This document shows, piece by piece, positions 10,610 through 21,839 of a stretch of DNA of 64,000 bases. The stretch spans positions 350,745-414,744 of the forward strand of contig JADANN010000009.1 of the NCBI GenBank assembly GCA_018806985.1. Reading direction: 5' to 3'. The stretch's first letter is position 1. Every line of letters begins with the position of its first letter. This DNA comes from Angiostrongylus vasorum (taxonomy: Eukaryota > Nematoda > Chromadorea > Rhabditida > Metastrongylidae). The notes below the pieces were generated by a model, which saw nothing but the letters and a program-made list of their open reading frames with translations, did not search any database and was not told where the DNA came from. Made by a program: the position numbers and the translations under genes.

Positions 10610-11935
10610 AACGTGACTTATCGACACTTTACGTAGTCATAATATAAAAAAAATAAACGAAAGAAGGATGCCATTCAAAAAACAAACGCTGCATTATCCA
10701 TATTAGCTTTTTTCCCTGATGTTATATATTCCACAGTAATTCTCTCCGAAGACAGAGTATTTGAAATAATTAAATTTTCCTGGGTTGAACTAATCTATTT
10801 TTATCAGAACCTTTAAATTGTTAATTTAATTTTTTGAATTAATTTTTTTAGAATTTTATGCGACAGTGGTAGTAGTGTGTTCTTTGTGCTGTACTTTAAG
10901 GCCATCGACGAAATGAACACCCACGTGGTCGCTGTTTTTTCCAACAACAACGTCATTTCGGAGTTTTTATTACGACCAAAAACAAACGTTGACGTCCTTC
11001 TTCCTTATTTGGACCCTGGACTTTTGTGACCCGTCGAATACATACGGGGTTTTGTTTCGATCCCTTGCCCCCAAGGTTGCCAAGCCTCCGGTCCATTCGG
11101 AATGGGCAAATAAATACATGAATTGATTGCGAATTGAAAACACGAAGGTGATGCACCGGCCTCAAAAGCCATCGTATACGCTAAATGTGCAGCAGATCAC
11201 CTCTTGGATACTACGAATAGAATCGAGTGCATGGCGAAAGAGTGGCAAACACCGAAAGCTTTATAATTCCTTTATCCATTGTAAATCTTTTTGGGATATA
11301 AGGCAAATATGACGAAATGAAAACAGGTAGGTGTTGAATCAGAACCGATGTAACACTGCCTTCTAGTAATCATTACGAAAAGTAACAAACAATGCTAAGA
11401 AAGACAAAAGATACTGAGAAATTGTACCGTGTAAGAAACCAAGTACAGAAAAGGGAAAAAAAAACGCGAAATTTCGCATCACAATATCATATAGCTCTAA
11501 ATTCAATACTTATACTTTGTGTGACAACGACTCACAGTATATTCGATGTAAATAAGCAGGAGATTTACCAGAGACGTATTAGAGCACTCAAAACATCGGA
11601 ATAACAACAACTAAAATGAACTACGTATTGACTTGTGGCGTTGTTAGGTGGTGCATACCCAATAAACTGACGCTTACTAAAAATTTGTACGCATTAAGGG
11701 CACGTGATCTGAAACGTGAGAAACAGCACTTCGGGTGAAGTACAATTAGCTGAACTTTGTTACATTTCCCAATAGTGATTTAAATCTATTACTACGTTAT
11801 TTGTTAATACTTGCTGATATACCAAGGACATAAGATGATTTAATTGTGGCAATATCGCTGCAGATGCTCTTATATTATTACCTTTATTATTGATGAGACG
11901 TTAAACATACGTATTGGTTTTTGTGCCATTGTATG
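10610..11935. other. No gene recognised
   Basis: Short frames occur on both strands near 10953-11312 and 11392-11604, but none has convincing splice borders or a known motif. Confidence 0.35.
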
Positions 11936-11940
11936 TAATC

Positions 11941-12340
11941 TACTTCCCAACGGTTTACTGCCTCAACGTGGCTGGGAGGTGTTCCTGTGTGTCGGGCTGC
12001 GACGTACAGCAGGGGCATTTATGCCCCGACCCAACTCCTCAGGGCATCCCAATCTGAGGAGTCTGACGTTCCATCAGGAAGCCTAGCTAAGAGTAAACCA
12101 ATGTCAGGTTCCACCACCGTCCTGTTATGAAACTAGTCACATGGCGGCAAATCTACCTCGGATCCCACGACAGCGGCTGCTGCGAATGGTGGTGACGACC
12201 GGGAGCAGACTTTGGCCAGGCTGATCTCGGAACTCTAGAGAACCACAATGTGTAGAACAGCAAGACTCCGGAAAAACGGAAATTATGCTGGGGCCCGCAC
12301 AACCAGTGAGGACGGGCCATCCAAATATCCAAATAACTAA
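11941..12340 (-). repeat. Dispersed repeat family C, copy 2
   Basis: Same order of blocks as the copy at 5390, from CCCAACGGTTTACTGCC to GGGCCATCCAAATATCC. Confidence 0.65.
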
Positions 12341-12344
12341 GAAT

Positions 12345-13270
12345 GTACGCTAAGATTTTTCTTTGGCCTTAAGAACCAGTAAGTGCACTAGAGTTCTGAA
12401 CATTTTTTTTCGCAACTGTTGGGCTACTGGTTTTTAAGCAATTCGATCTATACGCGCGTTTTTCACCGTGTTATATAGTGTGGCTCAAAATCATCTGAAA
12501 TGCGGTTTTTTATTCATATTTGCCTTACGTCTTCATAGCGCACTTTTTGATTATCTAGAGAGGTTTAAGGATAGAAAGCACTTGTTTTGATCAATTTATT
12601 ATTATTTTTACGGTATTTTTACACTTATGCGATGTGACGTCATTATCTAGGGACATAGTAGCCGGCATGAGCTCTATAGAAGTCGTTCTGTTTTCGGTGG
12701 TCTAATTTGGCCTAAGGAAGTGCTTTCCTACACTTCTGGTCAGTTGAGTCCTTATTCAACAGGGATATGGTGGTTTGCGTCGGCACGAGATAGCTCTGTT
12801 CTGCATTTGCAAATTTGCAGAAAACCTTTTCTGGAACGAGTTTATTAACCGACATTTTTGACTCGTCATTATTCCAATTTAGTCGCTATAAAGAATCATG
12901 GTTATATGGAGTGGGCGGGTATAAAAGTGATCGAAATAAACAGCATAAATTGCAAAATATTTCCAAATGCTGAGAAAAAAGCTCACATGACGGACCACAG
13001 AAACGTATAGTGTGCACCACTTGTACTTATATACCGATAGAGCAAGTCCAGTGTATAATTAGTTTTGTGATGTTCTCAACCCATCAAATCTTCTCGTTTT
13101 CAAGTTATTATCGCGTACTTTCAGAAGACCATCAGTTCCGTAAAGACAAAGTATGACGTCATCCGTCGTAGGAGTCGAGCAAAATTAGGAGTTTTTGCGT
13201 AAGTGTTAAAAAATACGATTACAAGTAATCGTTAATTCTAGACTATGCCTTGAGAAAACGAAGCCCTTTA
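12345..13270. other. No gene recognised; weak dispersed repeat near 13015-13150
   Basis: The stretch near 13015-13150 resembles 29205-29345 at moderate identity (shared GATAGAGCAA and TGTTCTCAAC blocks). Nothing else is supported. Confidence 0.35.
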
Positions 13271-13274
13271 TCTC

Positions 13275-13400
13275 TACGAGTTCGGATCTAGTTGGTACCA
13301 AACTCTAGTCTGGGAGAGTAAAAAGCACTGACTTCATAATATCGCTGTCCCTCCGCAAGTCATTATGTAAAGTAAATTGTGTAATCGGATCACCTCTACG
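13275..13400 (+). repeat. SINE-1-related fragment
   Basis: Carries TTGGTACCAAACTCTAGTC and an AAGTCATTATGTAAAG block matching the body of SINE-1, with a close relative at 14735-14940. Confidence 0.45.
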
Positions 13401-13558
13401 GTTGTATCCTTAAAAAGGTCCTGAAGAAACTAAAAAAAGACGAGAATATTACTGAAGGCTAGTACGAAGATGTTTGTGAGTTGCTTCCATCGAATCTATT
13501 CATACTTCGGTTAATGAGCTAAATCTCAATGTGTTCCTAATCCCTTTGTTTGTTGTAG

Positions 13559-13964
13559 AATGTTGCTATCTCTGTTTTCTTCATTCTATTTGTCAGCGTG
13601 GAAAGCCTAGGCCAATAATCCCTTTGATCTGTGAGGTATGTTTTATTTTTTGCACATGAATGGAATATTTCTTCTACAAGTGAACACACCGATGGACTGA
13701 AAAGCGTAGTTGATTAGAGAATCACGAGAACAGGACTATTAATTTCATCTTTTATGGTTGCAGACACAATATATTGATCCAGTGAAGCAAAAAATCAATA
13801 TAATTAATGAAAAAATAAAAGTAATCCTGCTCGGACAACAAACATCTTTAGATAATCTTTATAAAATGTCAACTTGGATAGAATTTTCAATTCAGAACGT
13901 CAAGGTTGTCAATCAATATTTGTTGAATAGAAAGTCATATTCAGTACCGGTTAAATTACTATGA
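13559..13964 (+). CDS. Candidate two-exon gene for a small secreted-type protein
   Basis: A strong acceptor, TTTGTTTGTTGTAG (ending at 13558), lies two bases before an ATG at 13560, as expected for nematode trans-splicing. Exon 1 ends at a GAG|GTATG donor (13635). Exon 2 starts after ATGGTTGCAG and spans 13764-13964. It is fully open for 66 codons in an AT-rich, protein-like frame (TQYIDPVKQKINIINEK at its start) and ends in TGA. The intron is 128 bases. The ATG frame gives a hydrophobic leader, MLLSLFSSFYLSAW, and then a stop. Losing one A from an AAA run would put it in frame with exon 2 through PRPIIPLICE. A frame without an ATG, open from further upstream, also joins exon 2 in phase. AATAAA lies 160 bases downstream. 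I recognise no family. Confidence 0.45.
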
Positions 13965-14124
13965 GATGACATTTATGTTGAAGGTAGTGTTTCAGTGAAC
14001 ATTTAAAAAATGATTGAATAGATGTGATCAATTGTTTTTGTCAGGAGGAACATTTTTTTGATAATGCCTACTTTTAAATTTTATAGTTTCCGACCTCACT
14101 GCTTTCCACCCTGTGCTGGAAAGA

Positions 14125-14130
14125 AATAAA
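14125..14130 (+). terminator. Polyadenylation signal AATAAA
   Basis: AATAAA, 161 bases after the stop of the two-exon gene ending at 13964 and followed by an A-rich stretch. Confidence 0.4.
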
Positions 14131-14202
14131 AAGGAAAAAAAAACCAAGTTAAAGTGCAGAAGAAAATTCATGACAATGATGAATCCTATCGTGGTGTATA
14201 AG

Positions 14203-14562
14203 GATCCGATAACACAGTGGTAATGAAGCTGATCATCACGAGCACTCTGCTAGTTCGATCCCGCTCTGGGCTCACCAGGCAGGCCTCTCATCTCTCCGAG
14301 GTCGGAATAAATTGGCACCAGACTTGTCCTGAGAAAGAATCATCCTCTACAATCCAATAGGGAACACTCCAACCCTGCTGTCTCAGGACTGCAGGGGAGA
14401 ATCGACTCGACCAGCATTCTACGACATTCGAAATGAAATGAAAATCCCTCAAGCAGTAGCAGAAGCCATACGTAGAAAGTTGGAAGACCCTCGTAGATGA
14501 TGGATGCGAGGAAATGAATCGAATGTGCTGGGATCCCCACAGTGGACGTGAGAACGGGTCGT
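14203..14562 (+). repeat. SINE-2, copy 2, near full length
   Basis: The tRNA-like head (GATAACACAGTGGTAATG as A box, TAGTTCGATCCC as B box) is followed by AATTGGCACCAGACTTGTCC. The SINE-2 body comes next (GGGAACACTCCAACCCTGC, CGACTCGACCAGCATTC, GATGGATGCGAGGAAATG), ending near TGCTGGGATCC. It shares its head and the CACCAGACTTG block with SINE-1 but has a different 3' half. Confidence 0.6.
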
Positions 14563-14734
14563 ATAAAGTAAAAAAAAACTTTTGTAATTTGTCGCTACAG
14601 ACCCATGCTAATCCACTCATTTCACCTTGTATAATGAATTTGAGCGTTATATATTAAGTGAGTGCGATCGTAATACACATGTACTTGTTGGTTCAACACC
14701 GCCCTTGGATAAACCAAGTTTTCCATCTGCGCGA

Positions 14735-14940
14735 TTCTGTTCCCATTGGTATCAGACTAGTTTGGGAGGACAAAAAACGCTGACTTGATAATATATGGTC
14801 GACTCCCGGAAGTTATTATGTAAACTAAATTATCTATTCAGCTCGCCCTTAGGATGCATAATGAAGTTGAATAACTGACGCATCCCTGAATGACAGAACA
14901 GCGCCGGAGCCTTTATCCTTCACGTCTAGTGAATTCGATC
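14735..14940 (+). repeat. SINE-1-related fragment
   Basis: TTGGTATCAGACTAG and TCCCGGAAGTTATTATGTAA match the fragment at 13275 and the SINE-1 body. Confidence 0.4.
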
Positions 14941-15141
14941 GATGTATTACCTAGTATTTTATTCTATGTCGGCTTATCTATCACCAAACAATCGTTCCCT
15001 TATAGTTTAGTCTACAGCGTTTGATTTGATGAACACCTTGATGAGATCACAACTAGTTCTATAAGCACTGGAGCAAGAGATGGTTACCTAGTATCATTAG
15101 ATTCATGATAGTTTGGTTTCTTATGTTTCTTGTTAAGGGAG

Positions 15142-15411
15142 GATAAAGCGTTCGGCCCTGATGAATCCCAAAAGGTGTATTATGCATTCTTCTCAATTCG
15201 CAGCATTGTTAGGGGTGATCGAATGCATATCTGTCTCACAGAATGATTTGCCGTGGCCTGCTCAGTAATGCTATCTTCCCAGGCAAGTCTTGTATCAATA
15301 TGCCGATCACGGAGGGAGAGAAGGCTTGGTAACGCTGGGGCGAGGGATCGTACTAACGAACACGTGTGCGTAGCAGGTCGTCTCTAACTATAGGCCACAC
15401 ACTACGTACCC
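15142..15411 (-). repeat. SINE-1 copy, degraded
   Basis: Reverse orientation. It runs from GATAAAGCGTTCGGCCC (3' end) through GGGTGATCGAATGCATATC to the tRNA-like head near 15390. The head is damaged. Confidence 0.5.
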
Positions 15412-15597
15412 CTTCTTTGGTTTTTTTATCTGTATAGAATCAATTCGAATTGATTTTATTTGATTTTGTCACTGACGTAACTTCACTGCATTGCTGACAT
15501 TTTCATATTTGCCATCTTTAGTTATCATTTGCATTTTATCCCTTAATCCAGATTTTGCGAAGGACACTGGTTAGAGGTACCCTGTAGCACGCAGCTA

Positions 15598-15800
15598 ATC
15601 CTTGGTACCATCTTTTAACCTAGACAAATCAAAGCACGGCCCAGCATTCCAAAGTCGGCAGATTAGTTGCAGATTTCTTTGGAGGGATAGAACGCTGACG
15701 TTGTACATCCAGTGTCCAGCCCGTCGCAATTCATTGTACATGCTAAGTATGCATTCAGTCACCTCAACGATCGTTAACCTACAACGCTCGAGATGCATTG
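15598..15800 (+). repeat. SINE-1 copy, 5'-truncated
   Basis: Contains GGGATAGAACGCTGACG, CGTCGCAATTCATTGTACA and GCATTCAGTCACCTCAACG, all body blocks of SINE-1. The ends are lost. Confidence 0.45.
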
Positions 15801-16162
15801 TATAAAATGCATTTGATGCGATAATGTGATGATCGCCTTCATTTTGAAACCTACATATCTCAGCTCATATTAAACTCTTTTAGTTGCAATTAAATTCATC
15901 AGAGTCTGCAGATATTTGCCTACAAGAAAGAAGAAGGTATATTCCGCCAAAATGAAATTTTTGGTTTTCTTAAAGCACATGACACCTGTTTTCGGAATTA
16001 GCGCAATCGGATACAGGTTTTTACACATGTGATTTCATCTGGTCCATAGCTACGCCATGAAAAACTTGTTTAAGGGGCAGCGTTGAAGATAGTTGCCCAT
16101 TCTCCTCATATTGTTTACTAAATTATAAGTAACTGTATTAACCAATATAATCACAAAACTAA

Positions 16163-16520
16163 GGCGCGTGTGGCTCAACGGTCGGACGCGCCCTGCAACA
16201 CGCATGTGGAATCAATCCCCACGCCCATGGGCCACCAAGCCTCCCATTGCTCCGGCGTCGGCAGTTTGGTAGCAGGCAATACACAGGGGGTCATTCCCTC
16301 GCCACTGGACCACCAAGCCTTCGATCGCTCCGCGATCGGCAAATTGGTACCAGACTTGTCTGGGAGGATAGCACACTGGCTCGATACATCGGCAGGCCAC
16401 CGCGAGTCATTGTAAAGGCCAGATATGCATTCAGTCACCTCCAAATGATGTTTGATGACGTCGATTTCATGGCGCATCCCTCAGGGGATTGATCAACGCC
16501 GAGAGCTTTATCCTTTGTCC
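16163..16520 (+). repeat. SINE-1 copy with internal duplication
   Basis: One of the best copies: A box GTGGCTCAACGGTCGGACG, B box GGAATCAATCCC, body AAATTGGTACCAGACTTG, end GCTTTATCCTTTG. Unlike other copies, the segment GCCACCAAGCCT to CCGGCGTCGGCA is present twice in related form (near 16222 and 16308), which lengthens the element by about 80 bases. Confidence 0.65.
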
Positions 16521-16524
16521 TTTA

Positions 16525-17490
16525 ATCACAAAACTAGGAGTTTAATTGCATCGAACTAATATATTTACGATTTTATCTATAAAAAGTGTTAATTTTATAA
16601 CTAAAGTTAGGTTTAAAAAATAAAGTAATTGGTTAGAAGTTTTAGTTTGAAGTTTATTTATTAAAATACTAAAGGTAGTCCGTCATTGAAATGGTAGAAT
16701 ACAGGGGGATGAAGGGATTTCCTGCTAGAAAAGCACAAAAAGTTTGTGCTATAGTGATAAAATAGTGCTGAATTGAACATGCTGAAAAAAAAAGCCTTAT
16801 CAATCCGCTGTTTCTTTTCAGTTGCTGTACATATAATAACTCCTATAAATATAGCCAAGTTTGAAGTCTTCTATGAATAACTTGTAGAAGACTATTAATA
16901 ACAGGCACTCATGCATTGAGATCTGACGCGTCATTAAACCGGGAGGTAAGTACTGGTGCCCACGAGATAAGAGATATGGGAATGTTTTGATGAGCAGAAG
17001 TTGTGTACTAGTAGAAACCCGATATGGAGGATGTTGTAGGACTAAAATTAGAAACTGTGGTGTTGGAATGGTTGCAAAAACGATCGCTGTCATTGCATTT
17101 GACTAGAGGTGGTAGAGATGAGGAAGATAAAGAAGATTAGATGAGAAGAACTGCAAAAAAAATGTGGAACGGAATACTTTTTTCGTGAGAACTGGAAATG
17201 AAATAGAATTGGCTTGTGAGTTATTCATGAGATGCACATAGAAATTAGAGGGCTATTATGAGTTCTGAAAGGTCGGGGTGTATTATGGGGAATTTCGAAA
17301 GGTCGAAAAAAATCGGAAAACTCGTTTAAAAAAAAGTTTAATCAAGCCTGACATTTATTCCGAGAATAAAAGTACCTAGCACTACTGTAATGAGGTTGTG
17401 TGCTTGGAATAAAGTATTGTTTTCATGATCGCAGCGGAATTGGACTTAATTAAACCCGAATTCTCTTTGAGGAGGAAATACCTACACCTA
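16525..17490. other. No gene recognised
   Basis: AT-rich spacer with short frames on the minus strand near 16661-17093, none splice-supported. A short imperfect repeat (AAAGGTCGGGG, then GAAAGGTCGAAAAAAATCGG) occurs near 17270-17310. Confidence 0.35.
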
Positions 17491-17604
17491 GGTGAGACCT
17501 CTTTGGGCGGACAATGCTGAACAACAATTTTTTAGAAACCGGCTTCCATTAAACCTCGGTATTGGTAATCATTGCACTACTTTTTCACCGATAACTTGGG
17601 ACGA

Positions 17605-17845
17605 GGTTGTTGCGAAAACGCTTATTAGGCTAGCGTCTCAAAGTCTTTCTTATTTTCAAAGCCATGATGAATCAAGTCGATTGTCCATAGCCGTTCGTCC
17701 TTGTGATATAGATCTCGACACCGAACCACCGGGACCCAAATCGCAAAGACGAATTGCTGTAGACAATGGACTTGAATCATCGTGGCTTTGAAAAAGATGA
17801 AGACGTCGAGGCGCTACCCGACTAAGTTTTCGCAACAACTTCGTG
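17605..17845. repeat. Decayed Penelope-like terminal inverted pair
   Basis: The left arm starts GTTGTTGCGAAAACGCTTA and the right arm ends CTAAGTTTTCGCAACAAC. They pair imperfectly over about 80 bases, including TTTCAAAGCCATGATGAATC against GAATCATCGTGGCTTTGAAA. A hammerhead-like remnant (TTTGAAAAAGATGAAGACG) is no longer canonical. Confidence 0.45.
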
Positions 17846-18227
17846 TGTGCTTATCAGTGAGAGAATTGCCGAATAACCGTTAGTTCGACCTACTTATGGA
17901 ATGTAACAAAAATCCAGGAAGCGGCATGTCGGTATTCTTAAGTTATTCTGCAGTCATGTATACCACAAAAGATTGCAATATTTATACGAGCGATAAAAGA
18001 CGAAATTAACAGCGTGGATCACTGTCAAAAAATTCGCAGCCTCCCATAGAAATGCTATATCGTGCTATAATAACCATCATCTCCAAGAAGCGGTAAGCGG
18101 GTCTCGCTGAATCACTTTGAGAAAACAAGAAGAGGAACATGAATGCGTCGTTTTCTTGTTCAAAAAATCGCGAGGTTGTTAGACAGCATACATTTACTTT
18201 CATAGAAAAACAATACAATACAACAGT

Positions 18228-18262
18228 AGCTGACATTTCGGCAGCATCGCCTTCTTCAGAGC
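18228..18262 (-). ncRNA. Hammerhead ribozyme-like motif in Penelope terminal repeat
   Basis: Minus strand: CTGAAGA, then a GGC/GCC stem with loop GATGCT, then GAAATGTCAGC. This fits the CUGANGA, stem II, GAAA order. Stem III is very short, as reported for Penelope-like elements. It is the left arm of the foldback. Confidence 0.5.
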
Positions 18263-18385
18263 CGCTTTTTTTACGTGCCTTCCAATGAGGAAGATTAGAA
18301 CAGCTGATTATAGTCGCATCAACTACAACTATGCGACTATAATCAGCTGTTCTAATCTTCCTCATTGGAAGGCACGTAAAAAAGC

Positions 18386-18425
18386 GGCTCTGAAGAAGGC
18401 GATACTGCCGAAATGTCAGCTACTG
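18386..18425 (+). ncRNA. Hammerhead ribozyme-like motif in Penelope terminal repeat
   Basis: Plus strand: CTGAAGA at 18390-18396, stem GGC/GCC with loop GATACT, GAAA at 18410-18413, then TGTCAGCTAC. It is the mirror copy of the motif in the left arm. Confidence 0.5.
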
Positions 18426-18939
18426 TTGTATTGCATTGTGTTTTTTCTATGGAAGTAAACGTATGCTGTTTAACAACCTCGCGATTGCTGAACAAGAAAA
18501 CGACGCATTCATATTCCAATGCCGAGGTTAATAGAAAGTCGATCCTGGGAAGAAGAGAAACGTCCTTGGGTCAGATGTCGGTGTCATGAGGCCAATGTCT
18601 GCTTGGCACTGACCAAGTCACGTCATTATCGTGGAGACTGGGTAGGTGGGTGGATGGGTAAACATGTTCTAAATTGCTAGTTTTCAATTCAGAAACTCTT
18701 TGATTAAATGACATAAACATTGAAGGCAATGTTTTCGTCTACAACGGTCATCGTTTAAATAATACCCCCTCCACCTATCATCTATTTACAGTAAAGGCTT
18801 ATTTGTCATTTTACGGTGGCGAGCTATTCTCATTGTTGAATTATGATACATGACTTCAGCAAAGTTATCCGACCCGTTAGAAGTTATGGCATGATTCAGT
18901 CGTTCATTTTTAGACCTACTACTTTTCAAAGCGCGAGGG

Positions 18940-19230
18940 TAGCGCGGTGGTCAGAGATGTTATGGAATAATACACGTATGGCTGCAAGGTCAATCCTCTC
19001 GAGTCAACCAAGCTTGTATCTCTTCAAGGACGGTGAAATAAAGCCAAATCTGTGTGGAACAGCTTTTTTTCGATCCGTAATGGCCATGGATTCTCTTGGT
19101 GGTGAGAACTACATAACCATGGTGGTAACGTATAAACTACATGTAAACCTGAAAACCTTCGTGCGTTGTGGATGCGAGACAACGAACCGAATGAAAGAAG
19201 TGGTGGTATCCAGGCGATGTGTGATACTGG
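18940..19230 (+). repeat. SINE-2 copy, degraded
   Basis: Head GGGTAGCGCGGTGGTCAG (A box) and GGTCAATCC (weak B box), then 3' blocks TGTGGATGCGAGACAACGAA. The 152-codon open frame across it is chance reading of the repeat. Confidence 0.45.
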
Positions 19231-19299
19231 ATTTATTAAATATATATAAACATAAGTATTTTGCAAAGATTTCAAAAAATTTCACAGTGTCGCAAGAAT

Positions 19300-20290
19300 G
19301 ATAGCCTATATCCAGGTGCGATGTACAGCAAAGATTAATCATTTAGGTGACTCAATTATGTATTCTAGTATGCTATTCTGTACATTCTTCTTGGGTTGCA
19401 GAATTCACCGAGAACATTAGTGATAAGAGGTATCGAGAATTTTTCTCTTGACCAGAGAATGAAACTTCTTTTAACAAAAAATATGAGGGTCTAAATCATT
19501 TGAAAACGCCGTGGTAGACAAAATTACTCCAACGGCCACCGTTGTTTTCTTTTTGTGGTTCTCATGATAAGTATGAATGATGCTCACTCAGAATAAATGA
19601 ATGACAAGTGGGCGAAACTAGAACAATATTCATGGCTCTTATAGAATGTAGTTCAGGTCTCACTTGAAGAATATGAACACTTAAGATGCTTAAAGAAGGC
19701 TACAATAGATGACAGTTGAAAAGTAGTGTCTATGCGATAAAGTCTCATCAATCGTTTTACATGAGTTCATCTTAAAACAGCTTTATATCTGTTTAAAGGT
19801 GGATGATGTACTTGCGTAGATGGAAGAATTTTGTGGTCCTTTTAATTGAGGTCAAAGCCATTGTTGTGAGATTACTAATAAATACTAAATGCACCTAAAT
19901 ATGCGAAACCCTGATAACCATTTTGAATTCAATCTGCTACAGTTTAGATCCTGATTCAAACAACCTTAAATAGAGGAATTCAAGACATCATATAGATTGA
20001 AGAAGGTAGAACACGGAAACTATAGCAGCGCTCAAATTTTCACCAGAGCCTATCGCTTTCATGTGATTCGTAGAAACAAAACTGGAATAACGCGTTTGGA
20101 AAAATGAGTTGTTTATTAATACGAACAATCTGAAGGGTAATCTCCACCTACAGGATCTAGAGAAGCAAGTCTGTCGGAGTTCAATTTCCCCAGAATACTA
20201 CACCTGTACGTGAAGTGTACTCCTAGTGAATACCAGTGACCTTGTATAACCCCCGATAAAGTGTTCTAGTACTATAGCTGAAAACACTGA
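19300..20290. other. No gene recognised
   Basis: AT-rich spacer. No splice-supported exon, RNA gene or known repeat was seen. Confidence 0.4.
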
Positions 20291-20509
20291 TTGGAATTAA
20301 CAGCTCGAGGCAGCTGGTTTACGCAAGTAATTCTCATCGCCAGCGCCGCCTACTTCAACGCGGTCCCGACGACCGTCATATGGCCGTAACACAATTATGA
20401 TCCCACCCAACCGCGGTGACATGGATACGAGCTTAAAAACAAAATTCATTGTTAACATTCGTGTGCCGACTGTGAAGTCCAACACCAGTGTAAATAAAAA
20501 CAGTCAATA

Positions 20510-20705
20510 CTCAGTTTTTCTAGGAATGGCAACTGCTGTGAGTCAAAGAACTGCTCGAGAAATGACTTAAGGTTGTCGAAGTTTACCGATGGTTTGCCAC
20601 AAAAGGCTTTTTTCAGGCTACGGAGAAGATGGATATCAGACGACGCAAAATTCCGAATATATTCAAGGTGTGGGGTGATGCCTCAGCTGAGACCTTTCTG
20701 CCCAG
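20510..20705 (-). pseudogene. Mariner transposase, C-terminal remnant
   Basis: The minus strand encodes LEYIRNFASSDIHLLRSLKK followed by NFDNLKSFLEQFFDSQQ. This is the end of the mariner DDE domain (consensus YSPDLAPSDFHLFRSL, then an EQFFDS-type tail). The catalytic PSD appears as SSD. Upstream catalytic parts are not recognisable and no terminal inverted repeats were found. It is a different mariner lineage from the copies at 39560 and 58060. Confidence 0.65.
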
Positions 20706-21384
20706 CAAAAATTATTGAAGTTTGAAACGACCCTGTTAGTTTATTAACATCACCGAAACTGAGAAGTCGATCCACGCAGATCTTCGCGGCAACGCCTTCG
20801 TTGTACGACACAAGTTCCTGGCACTCTGCGCTACTCGTACTATAGGAAGCAGTGAACGGTTAAGTACGGTCAGTTGGGGCTCGTATCAACATTCACTCCT
20901 TGCCAAAAGATCCTTCTTAAACCTTTTCCTCCGTGGATGGAATGTCCACTTCGACCGTAGCCGTGTAATCTGTTTGGTTATTGCCTTCTAGTCGATGGTT
21001 GGCATGTTTTAAATTCAAATAATGGTATAATTAAATTTATTTAAGGGATTTAATTGCCTTTTAAAATGATTTATCAACGAAACGACAGGCGCGAAACCAA
21101 GCCATGCTGGTCCTTCTTCCTTATTTTTCGTTACCCTGCCATCGTCACCCACCGAAATGGTGGAGCTAGTGCGTGGCAGCTTTGGATGGAAATGAAGACT
21201 ATTTGGTCACCTCTCTTCGAAATGCCCGTCGAGGACGAGTTTCGCTGGGAATTCAAGATATTCGACTGTCATGCACAAATCATCACTATTCGAGGGGATT
21301 CCAATGAATCCAGTGTGGGTGCGCCGCTGTGCGACTCTTCCATGAAGAGGGCAACTTCTACAGTGGCAGAGAATCCTACGATTA

Positions 21385-21795
21385 ACCACAGCGATGCTGA
21401 GATATTTGCAAAACTCCGGACTGCAGGTGTTTGCGGTGAGCATGGGACTCGCTATTGCCTTTTCCGGTCAGTTTTCTATCTAATGCTGCCATCAGCAGCT
21501 GCATCAGCACCACATTGTGATGTCGACTACTGCTTCAGCCTAGGTGGATGTAATGCCGATTTGTGCCTCCCAGATCAATCCCATTGACGAGTGATTGCTG
21601 ATGGAAGCGTTAGGTAGGGAACTATCTGCGAAAAGGCAAAACGAAGGAATCGCATGGTGTGCTGGTGAACACGTTGAAAGGCTGATAACGGGTTCGCTCC
21701 TCACCGTAGACATCTGCGGTCCGGAGTTTTGCAAATATCTTAGAGCTATTGTGGTTGTATTTCACGTCATACTCTACTGTGAAAAGTAGTAATAG
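21385..21795. repeat. Family D, two copies in inverted arrangement
   Basis: Plus-oriented copy 21385-21590 (GCGATGCTGAGATATTTGCA to CCCAGATCAATCCC) is followed at once by a minus-oriented copy 21592-21795 (GATTGCTGATGGAAGCG to TTTTGCAAATATCTTAGAGC). The two meet tail to tail at about 21590. Confidence 0.6.
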
Positions 21796-21839
21796 GTAGC
21801 AAATAAAAAAGTTGAACACTGAGATGCTTGTGTGTTTAT

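Larger units (their letters stand above)
18135..18540. repeat. Penelope-like terminal-repeat foldback
   Basis: Two arms of about 185 bases (18135-18319 and 18331-18520) are nearly perfect reverse complements around an 11-base centre. The centre is flanked by CAGCTGATTATAGTCGCAT and ATGCGACTATAATCAGCTG. Each arm matches the terminal region of the Penelope-like element at 25495-28270 (TTAACAACCTCGCGATTGCT, GAAAACGACGCATTC). The right arm runs on through CCGAGGTTAATAGAAAGTCG. Confidence 0.75.

Noticed and set aside
18843..19301. Plus-strand open frame of 152 codons
   Set aside because: It covers a degraded SINE-2 copy; the peptide has no family resemblance.
21054..21587. Plus-strand open frame of 177 codons
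   Set aside because: Its second half is family D repeat and the first half has no motif or splice border. The length is by chance.
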